A DNA stretch of 64,000 bases, from NCBI RefSeq assembly GCF_007859395.1, contig NZ_VOHD01000003.1:1037028-1101027 (forward strand). The letters run 5' to 3'. Of this stretch, positions 44,241-53,823 are shown in pieces. Origin of the DNA: Planomicrobium sp. CPCC 101110. Its GTDB lineage: Bacteria > Bacillota > Bacilli > Bacillales_A > Planococcaceae. Within the stretch, counting starts at the first letter, position 1. Each line of letters opens with the position of its first letter. The notes under the pieces are model-generated. The model made no database searches. It was not told where the DNA came from and saw only the letters and a program-made list of their open reading frames with translations. Both the position numbers and the translations under genes were made by a program.

Positions 44241-45511
44241 TGGCTACTATGCTGTTTTTATCTTTTATTGTACTAATCTTTTTAGGTGTTCCCGTCGCTT
44301 TCAGCTTAGGGCTTGCCTCGTTGCTTTATCTTTTCCTTGCTGACATACCACTCAATATCATCCCGCAGCGCATGTTCGGCGGCTTGAATTCATTTGTACT
44401 CCTATGTATACCAGGATTTATCCTGGCAGGAAACTTGATGAATGCGGGCGGCATTACAGAACGCATCATCAAATTTGCGAATGACCTTTTTGGCCATATT
44501 CGTGGCGGTCTTGGCCTCGCAAACGTAGGGGCTTCAATGGGGTTTGCAGGAATTTCAGGAACTGCTCTTGCCGATACTGCGAGCATCGGATCAATTTTAA
44601 TACCTGCAATGAAAAAAGAAGGCTATGGAGCCGGGTTCTCAGCAGCAGTAACGGCGAGTTCTTCCACAGTCGGCCCGATTATCCCGCCTTCTTTGCCGAT
44701 GATTATTGTCGGGACGCTTGCTTCGTTATCGATTGGCGATTTGTTTTTGGCGGGTGCAGTTCCTGGCATTCTTTTAGGGCTGGGATTGATGATTCCAACC
44801 TATTTTATTTCAGTAAAACGAAACTACCCCAAAGGCGAGAGACAATCGCTAAAGACAATCTGGAAAAGTTTCATGGGTGCCTTCTGGGCAATATTGATGA
44901 CTGTCATCATACTTTATGGGATTTTAGGAGGATTCTTTACACCGACTGAAGCAGCGGTTGTTTCCGTTCTTTACGCTTTTGTTATCGGCATTTTTGTATA
45001 TAAAGAATTACCCATCAAAAAAATACCTGAGATTATGTTGTCATCTATGACAGCCACTGCTTCCATCATGCTGCTCGTTGGTTTTGCAAACCTATTCGGC
45101 TGGATTATGGTGCGTGAACAGATTCCCCAATTGGTGGCAGAGTCGATTTTAGGTATTTCGACAAATGCTATTATCGTCATTCTTTTGATCAATTTGCTCC
45201 TGCTGTTTGTCGGAACATTTATGGAAACTATTGCGGCTCTGGTTATTTTGTTCCCGGTTCTTCTGCCAGTCGCAATTACAATCGGAATGGACCCGATCCA
45301 GTTCGGAGTCATGATGGTTTTGAATCTAGTTATCGGACTGGTTACACCGCCGGTCGGGGTTTGTCTCTTTGTCGCTTCTCAAATCGGCAAAGTTTCTATT
45401 GGGAAAACAGCGAAAGAGCTTCTGCCATTTTTAGGTGTAAGTTTGGCCGTTTTGATGCTGGTTGCATTTATTCCGCAAATTACATTGTTCTTGCCGAGTC
45501 TATTTGAATAA
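44240..45511 (+). CDS. TRAP transporter large permease (DctM family)
   Basis: 423 aa ion-coupled membrane subunit with about 11-12 helices. Motifs include GLNSFVLLCIPGFILAGNLM, GLGLANVGASMGFAGISGTALADTASIG, SSTVGPIIPPSLPMII and LVTPPVGVCLF, all typical of DctM. Uses a Na+ or H+ gradient and depends on the receptor encoded two genes upstream. Confidence 0.95.
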   Translation: MATMLFLSFIVLIFLGVPVAFSLGLASLLYLFLADIPLNIIPQRMFGGLNSFVLLCIPGFILAGNLMNAGGITERIIKFANDLFGHIRGGLGLANVGASMGFAGISGTALADTASIGSILIPAMKKEGYGAGFSAAVTASSSTVGPIIPPSLPMIIVGTLASLSIGDLFLAGAVPGILLGLGLMIPTYFISVKRNYPKGERQSLKTIWKSFMGAFWAILMTVIILYGILGGFFTPTEAAVVSVLYAFVIGIFVYKELPIKKIPEIMLSSMTATASIMLLVGFANLFGWIMVREQIPQLVAESILGISTNAIIVILLINLLLLFVGTFMETIAALVILFPVLLPVAITIGMDPIQFGVMMVLNLVIGLVTPPVGVCLFVASQIGKVSIGKTAKELLPFLGVSLAVLMLVAFIPQITLFLPSLFE

Positions 45512-45523
45512 GGAGGTCATTTT

Positions 45524-46543
45524 ATGAAAGCTGTCCAAGTTCCCACAGCGCACGAACTGCAAATTATTGAACAGGAACGCCCGACAATCCAAAAAAATGA
45601 TGAAGTGCTGGTAAAGATTAAGCGTGTAGGAATATGTGGTTCTGATATGCATATTTACCACGGTACTAACCCGCTGGCTACATATCCGAGAATTGTCGGG
45701 CATGAAGTAGCCGGTGAAGTTGTGGAAGTCGGAAGCTCGGTGGAGGGTTTGAAAGTAGGAGACCATGTGGTTGTTGAACCGATCAACTACTGCGGCGAAT
45801 GCTATGCATGCCGCAAGGGCCGTCCGAATGTCTGTGAAAAACTGTCTGTTTTTGGTGTCCATGAAGATGGGGGCATGCGAGAATACGCAGTTCTGCCTGA
45901 AAAACAGCTTCATGCAGTGAACAAAGAGTTGAGCTGGGATGAAATAGTTTTGGCGGAACCTTATACAATTGGCGCTCAGGCTGTATGGCGCGGCAATGTA
46001 GAAGCTGGAGACACAGTTTTGATACAGGGGTGCGGACCAATAGGCATTTGTATTTTGAAGCTTGCAAAAATTGCCGGGGCAACTGTCTATATGACTGATT
46101 TGAGCGAAGAGCGCATGGCTTTTGCGAAAGAAAGCGGCGCGGATGTGGTGATCAATGCCGGCAATGAATCTGTAAAAGAACGAATTCTCGAGTTGACGAA
46201 TGGAGAAGGCCCGAACGTTGTTATTGATGCAGTCTGCTTGCCGGCAACTGTAGAATTGAGCATCGATCTGGTATCGCCTGCCGGATACGTAGTGGTTTTA
46301 GGATTTGATGAACGGCCGTCGGCTATCCCGCAATTGCCGATTACCAAAAAAGAAGTTACGGTTGTGGGGTCAAGGCTCCAAACCAATCAGTTCGGCAAAG
46401 TAGTGGAACTGCTGAATAGCGGAAAGCTAAAGTCAGACGGACTCACTACTCACAAGTTTGCGTTGGCTGATGTTCAGGAAGCCTTCTCGTTTGTTGAAAA
46501 AAATCCGGACAAAGTGCGTAAAGCACTAGTTGTCTTTGAATAA
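45524..46543 (+). CDS. Zinc-dependent sugar-acid dehydrogenase (L-gulonate/L-galactonate 5-dehydrogenase, RspB/YjjN-like)
   Basis: 339 aa MDR-family dehydrogenase. Catalytic zinc site: Cys in GICGSDMH, His-Glu in VGHEVAGE, and Glu in LAEPYTIGA. Structural zinc cysteines are in [16 protein letters not shown]. Rossmann motif is GCGPIGI. Resembles RspB/YjjN enzymes that oxidise L-gulonate or L-galactonate at C5; the former yields D-fructuronate, the substrate of the UxuB-type enzyme here. GGAGG before the ATG. Confidence 0.8.
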   Translation: MKAVQVPTAHELQIIEQERPTIQKNDEVLVKIKRVGICGSDMHIYHGTNPLATYPRIVGHEVAGEVVEVGSSVEGLKVGDHVVVEPINYCGECYACRKGRPNVCEKLSVFGVHEDGGMREYAVLPEKQLHAVNKELSWDEIVLAEPYTIGAQAVWRGNVEAGDTVLIQGCGPIGICILKLAKIAGATVYMTDLSEERMAFAKESGADVVINAGNESVKERILELTNGEGPNVVIDAVCLPATVELSIDLVSPAGYVVVLGFDERPSAIPQLPITKKEVTVVGSRLQTNQFGKVVELLNSGKLKSDGLTTHKFALADVQEAFSFVEKNPDKVRKALVVFE

Positions 46544-46554
46544 GGGGCAAATAC

Positions 46555-47175
46555 ATGATTCCTAAAATGGAGATTTACCAGCGATTGCTCGGTTCGAAAA
46601 TCGTTGCAGTTATTCGCGGGAAAGATGCTGAAGAAGCTTTTGAGATTACAGAAGCTGCCATTGCAGGCGGCCTTGAAGCGATCGAGCTGACTTACACTAC
46701 ACCGAATGTTGCGCGCGTGTTTGAAAAGCTGGCCGGTTCAAAAGCGTTGATCGGCGCCGGGACGGTCCTGGATGCAGAGACGGCGCGCCATGCTTTATTG
46801 CACGGTGCAAAATTCATAGTCAGCCCTCACTTTGATCCAGCGATAGCAACCTTGTGCAACCGCTACAGCACGCCTTATCTTCCAGGCTGTATGACGATCA
46901 AAGAAATGGTTCAGGCAACCGAATGGGGCTGCGACATTTTGAAGTTGTTCCCTGCAAATGGCTTCGAGCCTTCCTTTATCGGTTCGGTCAACGGGCCTCT
47001 TCCGAATGTGCGCATTATGCCGACAGGCGGCATCAACATCAACAACATGAATGCATGGCTGGATGCCGGTGCAGTAGCGGTCGGAATCGGCAGCGACTTG
47101 ACGAAGACATACCGGGCATCTGGAGAGGAAGCAGTGAGCCAATTAGTGAAGGATTATCTAAGCAAATTATCTTAA
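46555..47175 (+). CDS. kdgA: KDPG/KHG aldolase
   Basis: 206 aa class I aldolase splitting KDPG into pyruvate and glyceraldehyde 3-phosphate. Schiff-base Lys130 in CDILKLFPA, Glu44 in AIELTYTTP, plus GAGTVLD, FIVSPHFD, and the phosphate-binding PTGGI. Last common step of the pathway encoded here. Confidence 0.93.
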   Translation: MIPKMEIYQRLLGSKIVAVIRGKDAEEAFEITEAAIAGGLEAIELTYTTPNVARVFEKLAGSKALIGAGTVLDAETARHALLHGAKFIVSPHFDPAIATLCNRYSTPYLPGCMTIKEMVQATEWGCDILKLFPANGFEPSFIGSVNGPLPNVRIMPTGGININNMNAWLDAGAVAVGIGSDLTKTYRASGEEAVSQLVKDYLSKLS

Positions 47176-47188
47176 AAGGAGCGGTTAC

Positions 47189-48247
47189 ATGAATATCACG
47201 TTTCGTTGGTACGGACGAGGAAATGACAGCGTCCAATTAGAACAGGTCAAACAAATTCCAGGGACAAAAGGAATTGTTTGGGCGCTTCACCATAAACCGG
47301 CCGGAGAAGTTTGGTCTAAGGAAGAAATCCGCTCGGAAGTGGAATATATTCAATCATTCGGATTCCATACGGACGTCGTAGAAAGCGTCAACGTTCATGA
47401 ATCGATAAAATTGGGGAATGCGGAACGGGACCAATATATTGAAAATTACAAGGAAACCATCCGCAATCTTGGAGAAGCGGGAGTCAAAGTAATTTGCTAT
47501 AACTTCATGCCAATTTTTGACTGGACTCGTACTTCTTTGTATCACCCGCTGCCAGACGGCTCAACAGCGCTGTTTTTCGAAAAGCAGAAGATTGAATCCC
47601 TAGATCCTGCCGAACTGATCGAAACCGTTGCTTCCTCTTCTGATTTGACGTTGCCGGGATGGGAGCCGGAAAAAATGGCCCGTATCCAAGAATTGTTTGC
47701 AGCCTATGAAGGCATGGACGAAGAGCAGTTATGGGGAAATCTAGCTTATTTCTTGAAAGCGATCTTGCCGACAGCAGAAGCAAGCGGCATCAAAATGGCA
47801 ATCCATCCGGATGATCCGCCCTGGTCGATCTTTGGATTGCCGCGCATCATGACAGGTGAAAAAAGCTGGGAAAAACTCATATCCATTTCTGATTCCCCTT
47901 CAAACGGGATTACGTTCTGTACCGGTTCGATGGGAGCCAATCCGGAAAACGATATGGTGGATCTTGCCTCGAAATATGCCAAGCACTCGCCATTTGCGCA
48001 TCTCCGCAATGTGAAAATTTTTGATAATGGGGACTTCATCGAGACATCCCATTACACTCAAGACGGATCGATTGATTTGAATGGAGTAGTCAAAGAACTT
48101 TCACAGCAGAATTACACCGGCTATGCGCGCCCAGATCATGGACGCCATATTTGGAACGAGGAATGCAGACCGGGATACGGATTATATGACCGTGCACTTG
48201 GCATTATGTATCTGCTGGGTCTATGGGATGCACATCAAACAAAATAA
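47189..48247 (+). CDS. uxuA: Mannonate dehydratase
   Basis: 352 aa UxuA-type TIM-barrel enzyme that dehydrates D-mannonate to KDG. Conserved features: FRWYG at the start, GIVWALHH, VKVICYNFMPIFDWTRT, MAIHPDDPPW, TFCTGSMGA and YARPDHGRHIW, which contain the metal-binding His/Cys/Asp residues. AAAGGAG precedes the ATG. Followed by the reductase that makes its substrate. Confidence 0.96.
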   Translation: MNITFRWYGRGNDSVQLEQVKQIPGTKGIVWALHHKPAGEVWSKEEIRSEVEYIQSFGFHTDVVESVNVHESIKLGNAERDQYIENYKETIRNLGEAGVKVICYNFMPIFDWTRTSLYHPLPDGSTALFFEKQKIESLDPAELIETVASSSDLTLPGWEPEKMARIQELFAAYEGMDEEQLWGNLAYFLKAILPTAEASGIKMAIHPDDPPWSIFGLPRIMTGEKSWEKLISISDSPSNGITFCTGSMGANPENDMVDLASKYAKHSPFAHLRNVKIFDNGDFIETSHYTQDGSIDLNGVVKELSQQNYTGYARPDHGRHIWNEECRPGYGLYDRALGIMYLLGLWDAHQTK

Positions 48248-48258
48248 AGGGGGATCTT

Positions 48259-49095
48259 ATGTTTTCTTCTCATGAAAATCTCGCCGGGCGAGTGGCTGTC
48301 ATTACGGGCGGAAGCGGTGTTTTGTGCTCGGAAATGGCGAGGCAGCTTGCAGCTCAAGGCGTAAAAGTTGCAATATTAAACAGGACAGAAGAAAAAGGCC
48401 AGGTTGTAGCGGAAGAAATTCAAAAACAGGGCGGGGAAGCTTTAGCGGTCGCCGCTGATGTGTTGGACCGAACGTCTTTAGAACGCGCAAAAGCGCAAAT
48501 ACTGGATGCTTATGGCCGAATCGACATCTTGATCAATGGGGCAGGAGGAAATCATCCTGATGCCATTACGGATACCGAGATCCATGATGATGAAGCTGCC
48601 GGCAAATCATTTTTCGATTTGCAAGAAGATGGCTTTTCCAGAGTGTTTGCAAGCAATTTCACTGGATCATTCCTTGCAAGCCAAGTGTTTGGCAAAGAAT
48701 TGCTGAAGCGGGAAGCTCCTGTGATTCTTAATATCTCTTCCATGAGCGCTTATTCGCCAATGACGAAAGTGCCGGCTTACAGTGCAGCCAAATCGGCCAT
48801 CAATAATTTTACAATGTGGATGGCAGTTCATTTTGCTGAGCAAAACTTGCGTGTGAATGCAATTGCACCTGGATTTTTCTTGACTTCCCAAAACAAAGAC
48901 TTGCTGACCAGACCGGACGGGTCATTGACGCCAAGATCTGAAAAAATCATGGCAAGCACACCTATGAAACGGTTTGGTGAACCAGTGGATTTAGTGGGCA
49001 CTATGCTCTGGTTATTGGATGAAAACTATTCCCGATTTGTAACCGGTGTAACAGTGCCGGTTGACGGAGGATTTCTCGCCTATTCCGGGGTCTAG
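48259..49095 (+). CDS. uxuB: D-fructuronate reductase (mannonate oxidoreductase), SDR family
   Basis: 278 aa short-chain dehydrogenase, the same length as B. subtilis YjmF/UxuB. Rossmann VITGGSGVLCSEMARQLA, NGAGGNHPDAIT, catalytic Ser in NISSMSAYSP and YSAAKSA (Tyr-x3-Lys). Reduces D-fructuronate to D-mannonate with NAD(P)H. The ATG at 48259 follows AAAGGGGGA; an in-frame ATG further up overlaps uxuA and lacks an SD. Final gene of the operon. Confidence 0.9.
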   Translation: MFSSHENLAGRVAVITGGSGVLCSEMARQLAAQGVKVAILNRTEEKGQVVAEEIQKQGGEALAVAADVLDRTSLERAKAQILDAYGRIDILINGAGGNHPDAITDTEIHDDEAAGKSFFDLQEDGFSRVFASNFTGSFLASQVFGKELLKREAPVILNISSMSAYSPMTKVPAYSAAKSAINNFTMWMAVHFAEQNLRVNAIAPGFFLTSQNKDLLTRPDGSLTPRSEKIMASTPMKRFGEPVDLVGTMLWLLDENYSRFVTGVTVPVDGGFLAYSGV

Positions 49096-49126
49096 AAATA
49101 CAGCATTATTGAACAAATGGCATAGA

Positions 49127-49173
49127 AAAAGGCTGCTGACCCTGAGAAGAATTGGGATCAGCAGCCTTTTTTG
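49127..49173 (+). terminator. Terminator of the hexuronate/hexonate operon
   Basis: AAAGGCTGCTGA/TCAGCAGCCTTT stem extended by CCC/GGG, with a T-run. Confidence 0.93.
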
Positions 49174-49221
49174 CATTGAAAAATGCGCTTCTGTTTCCTG
49201 AAGGGGAGCGGGCGGCGGAGG

Positions 49222-51897
49222 CTATTGGGGAGAGTCCGTATTAAGAATCTCCACAAAACCGTGAGTTCCATCCACGCGAATCCGGTCGCCGTCCTTTATG
49301 GACTGGGTCGCCCCATCAACGCCGACCACAGCCGGAATGCCATACTCCCGCGCTACAACAGAGCCGTGCGTCATCATGCCGCCAACTTCAGTGACCAATC
49401 CGACTGCTGATGTGAATAACGGGGTCCACCCGGGATCGGTGAAAGGGGCTACCAGGATTTCTCCGGGGTTAAGATTGGCGTCTTCCGGATGCAAAACAAC
49501 TCTCGCTGGCCCTTCGACAAGGCCGGCGGAAACACCCGAGCCGATCAAAGCCCCTTTTTGCCCCTCCAACTGAGCCGGCCTGCCATTAAGCATTTCCCCA
49601 TCGCTTGTCAAGATGCGGGGGGAGTGCAAGTTCTGGTCTAACTGATGCTTTTTTTCCCGAGCTTCGATTGTGCCTTTTTTCAGCATGGCTTTGCTGTTTT
49701 CAAGCAGTAAGATAAATTCTTCCAAACTCAAATAAAAAACATCCTCCGGCTTTTGAAGAACGCCTTTTTCTGCAAGAACACCGGCATCTGCCAGCATGGC
49801 GCGTTTGTACAGATACATGAGCCGGACAAGCGCAAATTTATGATGCTCGCGCATGCCCATCAAATTTCGATAAACCTTCAGCAGCCTCGCCATCCATCTT
49901 TTTTCTATAGAGCTGTATTTCGAAAGAATGTACCGGCCAGTTTCTTCTGCGGCCAGTTCTCCTTGATAAAACTTATTGCGGTGTTCACCGGGAGCGGTGG
50001 TATGGATATGGCTGATGATGAAAGGGACGAGCTGGGCGGGTTCTTCTGCCCATCGCGGTTTCGTGACATCAATCTCACCTGCACAGCGTGACCCGTATTT
50101 GGCTATAAAACGAGCCAGCTTGGATTGGAATTCATATCCGCCCGGAACATCTTTCAGCGACCTGTAAAAATTTCCTTTATCAATGTTTTCAAGGAAGTAA
50201 AGCAGTTCGGGGTGGGTTCTTGCTTCGTCGGCCAAGTCGCCAAGTTCAATCCCCATTTCAGTAGTTACATTGGCAGGCAGCGATTTATACAGTTCACTGA
50301 GAAGGGCTGCAGCTTCAACATCTCCGAATTTCTGTTTCAGTTTTTTTTCAAGTCTAGCAGACGCAAGCATTCCAGCGATAATATAGGGCACGATCTTAGT
50401 AAGGACATCCGGGAACATGTTGCGCATACTGCGCCGGATAAAACGGATGCGCTCGGTTCCTGACAGCATGGCCAACATGTTTTCGTGTTCTTTCACTTTT
50501 CGATTGATGAAGGCAGTAGCTTTCTTATCCGCTTTTGTTGGATCTGTGGCTGCGAGATTATTGGCCGCTTTAAAAATTACTGGAACAACATATGGGGCTG
50601 TTCTAAATACCGTTCGGACAATAGCTTTTTTTGGCACAGTTATCTGCTGGAATTCCATCCGGCTGGCAGTTTCAGCCAACGCGGATGCCATGGCCGTGTC
50701 CATGCCGCGCAGGAGCTTCAAAATTCGCCGGCGCATAGGGGGGAGGGATAAGGCTTTGCTGAAATCAGCAAAAGCTCTGCCTCCCGCTTCGCGTAATATC
50801 CGTTCAGCAGCGTTTGCGGGAGTAGGCACCAAGAAATCTGTTACATTGCTGAGCAGCGAAATCGCCAAAGGTTTCATTGGCGCCGTCATCATCTGGATAT
50901 AGCCAAAATTGATGAAAACATGAAAATCCGAATCCGAGACTGCTGGCAAAGGAAACAACGACGTAATAGGGCGGCTCTGAAGAATGAAAAATTGATTGTT
51001 TGCAAAAGCCCATTCAATATCCTGTTCAGACCCATAGTGATTTTCGATTTGCTTGCCGATAGCAGCGAGTTCCAAAATTTGTCCATCAGTTAATGCTTGT
51101 GCTTCCTGTTGTTCAGAGTTGAGAGGCTGTGTGATTGTCCCGCCTCCCGGCAATGAGTAAATCGCCAATTCTTTTTTTGAAATCTGTTTGTTGGTGATCC
51201 GTCCGTTGTGTACCTGATAAAAATCAGCGGTGACAAGCCCTGAAACGAGCGCTTCACCAAGGCCGTAGCTCGCGTCAATGGAAAAGGTGTGGCGATGGCC
51301 AGTAACAGGATCTGCGGTAAACAGGATACCGGACACGTCAGGAAACACCATTTCCTGTACAACAACCGAAAGAAAGACGGTGCGGTGTCCAAATCCGTTT
51401 TTTGTCCGGTAAGAAACGGCTCGGTCGGTGAACAAGGAAGCCCAGCAATTTTGAACCGCTTTTAAAAGCGGTTCTTGCCCTATAACATTCAAGAATGTAT
51501 CTTGCTGGCCGGCGAACGAAGCGGACGGCAAATCTTCCGCGGTCGCGCTGGAACGGACTGCATAATATTTATGCTCTCCGATTGAGCGCCAAGCAGCCAA
51601 AATGGCGTCTTCGATAAGATCGGGCATGGTTAACGAAGAAAGGTGTTCGCGGATTTGCCGGGCCACTTGACTGATTTGCTGCAGGTCGTCATATTGAAGC
51701 CGCTCAAGTTGATCGAAAAATCCTTCCATCTCATTGCTGGCCTGAAGGAAGCTGCGGTAAGCTGAGGTCGACACACAAAATCCCCTGGGCACCGGAAAAC
51801 CTGCTTTTGCCATTTCTCCTAAATTCGCCCCTTTGCCCCCGACGGAAGACAGATGCCTTTTATCAATTTCATTGAAGTCCAGTACATATGGTTCCAA
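49222..51897 (-). CDS. rph: Rifampin phosphotransferase-type enzyme (PEP synthase-like)
   Basis: 891 aa. ATP-grasp domain (about 1-310: SVGGKGANLGEMAKAGFPVP, YYAVRSSATAEDLPSASFAGQQDT, FILQSRPIT), a helical middle domain (about 330-780), and a C-terminal swivelling His domain with GGMMTHGSVVARE (His844) and PAVVGV. In this architecture Rph transfers the beta-phosphate of ATP to rifampin. PEP synthase is usually shorter and carries GGRTCHAAI at the swivel His. The start is TTG at 51897 with GGAGGTG six bases upstream; the frame is open to 51999 without homology. Substrate not proven. Confidence 0.78.
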   Translation of the reverse strand: MEPYVLDFNEIDKRHLSSVGGKGANLGEMAKAGFPVPRGFCVSTSAYRSFLQASNEMEGFFDQLERLQYDDLQQISQVARQIREHLSSLTMPDLIEDAILAAWRSIGEHKYYAVRSSATAEDLPSASFAGQQDTFLNVIGQEPLLKAVQNCWASLFTDRAVSYRTKNGFGHRTVFLSVVVQEMVFPDVSGILFTADPVTGHRHTFSIDASYGLGEALVSGLVTADFYQVHNGRITNKQISKKELAIYSLPGGGTITQPLNSEQQEAQALTDGQILELAAIGKQIENHYGSEQDIEWAFANNQFFILQSRPITSLFPLPAVSDSDFHVFINFGYIQMMTAPMKPLAISLLSNVTDFLVPTPANAAERILREAGGRAFADFSKALSLPPMRRRILKLLRGMDTAMASALAETASRMEFQQITVPKKAIVRTVFRTAPYVVPVIFKAANNLAATDPTKADKKATAFINRKVKEHENMLAMLSGTERIRFIRRSMRNMFPDVLTKIVPYIIAGMLASARLEKKLKQKFGDVEAAALLSELYKSLPANVTTEMGIELGDLADEARTHPELLYFLENIDKGNFYRSLKDVPGGYEFQSKLARFIAKYGSRCAGEIDVTKPRWAEEPAQLVPFIISHIHTTAPGEHRNKFYQGELAAEETGRYILSKYSSIEKRWMARLLKVYRNLMGMREHHKFALVRLMYLYKRAMLADAGVLAEKGVLQKPEDVFYLSLEEFILLLENSKAMLKKGTIEAREKKHQLDQNLHSPRILTSDGEMLNGRPAQLEGQKGALIGSGVSAGLVEGPARVVLHPEDANLNPGEILVAPFTDPGWTPLFTSAVGLVTEVGGMMTHGSVVAREYGIPAVVGVDGATQSIKDGDRIRVDGTHGFVEILNTDSPQ

Positions 51898-52092
51898 GCT
51901 CAGCACCTCCGTGTATGAATCATTCAAAAGGACTCTTCTACTTTTCATCCGGTAATACCTCTTTCTTAATGGAATTTCCAAGTCATTGAGATTTTGCAAA
52001 GCTTACAGGTTTGTAGGGATGCCGCTAAGATATTCTTGTTTTATCAGGCATAACCCGGGTAAACCTTCTATATGAAAAGGAGTGAGTTGAAA

Positions 52093-52587
52093 ATGGAAAA
52101 TGCCAAGTTTCATCATTTTGAAGACGACGGAAACATTCCAAACAACCCGACCCTTCCAGTGATTCTTTATCCGAAAGCTTTTGAAGGAAATCCTGAAGGA
52201 ATCGAATCGGTATTCAATCAAAATAATTGGACAAACAGCTGGACTAACGGTGTTTTTGATTACCACCATTACCACAGCAATACGCATGAAGTGCTAGGGG
52301 TGAAATCGGGGACTGCCGAAATTCAATTAGGCGGGGAGTCTGGCCAGATTTTCCATCTTTCTGTAGGGGATGTTGTCGTGCTGCCCGCCGGCACTGGACA
52401 TAAAAAGCTCTCAGGCAGCGATGATTTCCAAGTAGTCGGTGCATATCCAAACGGCGCTGAGCCGGATCTTAAGACAGGAGATCGGGAGGACCGTCCCGAT
52501 GTATTGGAATCCATTTTAGATGCACCATTGCCTGGAAATGATCCGGTTTTCGGAAAAGAAGGCCCAGTTGTAAACAATTGGACGTAA
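52093..52587 (+). CDS. YjlB-like cupin protein
   Basis: 164 aa cupin. Cupin motif 1 is in YHHYHSNTHEVLGVKSG, with the His/His/Glu metal ligands, and motif 2 in GDVVVLPAGTGHK. Similar to B. subtilis YjlB, of unknown function. The ATG at 52093 is preceded by AAAAGGAG; an ATG at 52072 lies before the SD. Divergent from rph. Confidence 0.87.
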   Translation: MENAKFHHFEDDGNIPNNPTLPVILYPKAFEGNPEGIESVFNQNNWTNSWTNGVFDYHHYHSNTHEVLGVKSGTAEIQLGGESGQIFHLSVGDVVVLPAGTGHKKLSGSDDFQVVGAYPNGAEPDLKTGDREDRPDVLESILDAPLPGNDPVFGKEGPVVNNWT

Positions 52588-52622
52588 AAAACCCCGGATT
52601 TCTTAGAAATCCGGGGTTTTTC
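52586..52622. terminator. Bidirectional terminator
   Basis: AAAAACCCCGGATTT and its complement with a short CTTAG loop; T-tracts both ways. Shared by the cupin gene and the convergent alcohol dehydrogenase. Confidence 0.93.
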
Positions 52623-52626
52623 CAGT

Positions 52627-53808
52627 TCAATCAGGTTCAGTAGGGACTCCGTCAAAAGCGGATTGATAAATTTTGCGGATATCGGCTTCAAGCAAAGGAA
52701 GAGGGCTTCTGGCCAGAATCCGTTTTTGTTTGACGCCATCAGCAGTCAAGCTGTCCAAAGCGGTTTCCGGGATTTTGAAACCCGCTAAAGTTGAAGGGAT
52801 GCCAACATCTTGGACGATGCGTTTCAATTCATCGACGCATTTGTATGATGCTTCTGCATCAGAGAGAAAACTGGAATTGCCTCCCAAAGCATCCAGTATG
52901 TCCGCCATACGCGTTTCGCAGCTTCTGCGAATATAGCTCATAACATATGGCAAAAGAACGGCATTTGAATCGCCATGCGCTATATGAAATTGCCCGCCGA
53001 GCGGGTAGGCGAGCGCATGGACTCCCGCAACTCCAGCGTTGAAAAATGAAAGGCCGGCAAGAAAACTGCCATGGCTCATGTCGGTCCGGGCTTGCTTATC
53101 TTCGCCATTTTCAACCGCTTTTCGGAGCGACCGTGCAATCAAGCGGATTGCCTGCAGCGCCAATGCATCAGTAGCAGGGTTTGCATTGACGGAAATATAT
53201 GCTTCAACTGCATGGGTCAAAGCATCAATGCCGGTGGCTGCCGTAACTTTAGGCGGCACCGAAACAGTCAACTCGGGATCTACGATGGCAACATCAGTCA
53301 ACAAAAAATCATGCGTCACGACATCTTTTGTCGTTTCCAAAGAAAGCACTGCGATGTTGGTCACTTCTGAACCGGTGCCGGAAGTGGTTGGTATTAAAAC
53401 TAGCGGCAACCCTTTTTTTTCGACGCTGCGGCTGCCAGTCAAATTCAAATAATCAGCGACTTTACCTTCATGCGTCGCCAATACGGCGGCAAGTTTCGCC
53501 AAATCGAGCGCACTGCCCCCGCCAACTCCGATGACCATATCAAATCCGTTATTGCGGGTGAACGTCACTAAATTTTCTCCTGTTTCAAGCGGCGGTTCGG
53601 GAACCACTTCGGTATAGACCGTCACTTCGTAGCCCCCGGTCTTTAAAGGGCCAGTCACCCGGTCGGTCAAACCGATCTTGGCAAGCATGGGATCTGTTAC
53701 CACTAGAATTTTCTTTGGGGCGTATTTTCCAACTTCCGGCAAGAGCTGTTCAAGGGCTCCCCATCCCGTATAACTTAACGGGGCAAAAACCAGTTTAGAG
53801 AAACTCAT
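52627..53808 (-). CDS. Iron-containing alcohol dehydrogenase
   Basis: 393 aa group III alcohol dehydrogenase. NAD-binding GVGGGSALDLAK (about 95-106), PTTSGTGSEVT, and metal-binding residues in ALTHAVEAY and HALAYPLGGQFHIAHG. Second gene after the lactonase, 15 bases apart, GGAGG before its ATG. In Agrobacterium an alcohol dehydrogenase beside an AttM/BlcC lactonase oxidises 4-hydroxybutyrate; the same role is suggested but unproven. Confidence 0.9.
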   Translation of the reverse strand: MSFSKLVFAPLSYTGWGALEQLLPEVGKYAPKKILVVTDPMLAKIGLTDRVTGPLKTGGYEVTVYTEVVPEPPLETGENLVTFTRNNGFDMVIGVGGGSALDLAKLAAVLATHEGKVADYLNLTGSRSVEKKGLPLVLIPTTSGTGSEVTNIAVLSLETTKDVVTHDFLLTDVAIVDPELTVSVPPKVTAATGIDALTHAVEAYISVNANPATDALALQAIRLIARSLRKAVENGEDKQARTDMSHGSFLAGLSFFNAGVAGVHALAYPLGGQFHIAHGDSNAVLLPYVMSYIRRSCETRMADILDALGGNSSFLSDAEASYKCVDELKRIVQDVGIPSTLAGFKIPETALDSLTADGVKQKRILARSPLPLLEADIRKIYQSAFDGVPTEPD

Positions 53809-53823
53809 CTATTCCTACCTCCG

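Noticed and set aside
49222-51897. Assignment as PEP synthase (ppsA)
   Set aside because: The C-terminal histidine motif is GGMMTHGS rather than the PEP-synthase GGRTCHAA, and the long helical middle domain fits Rph.
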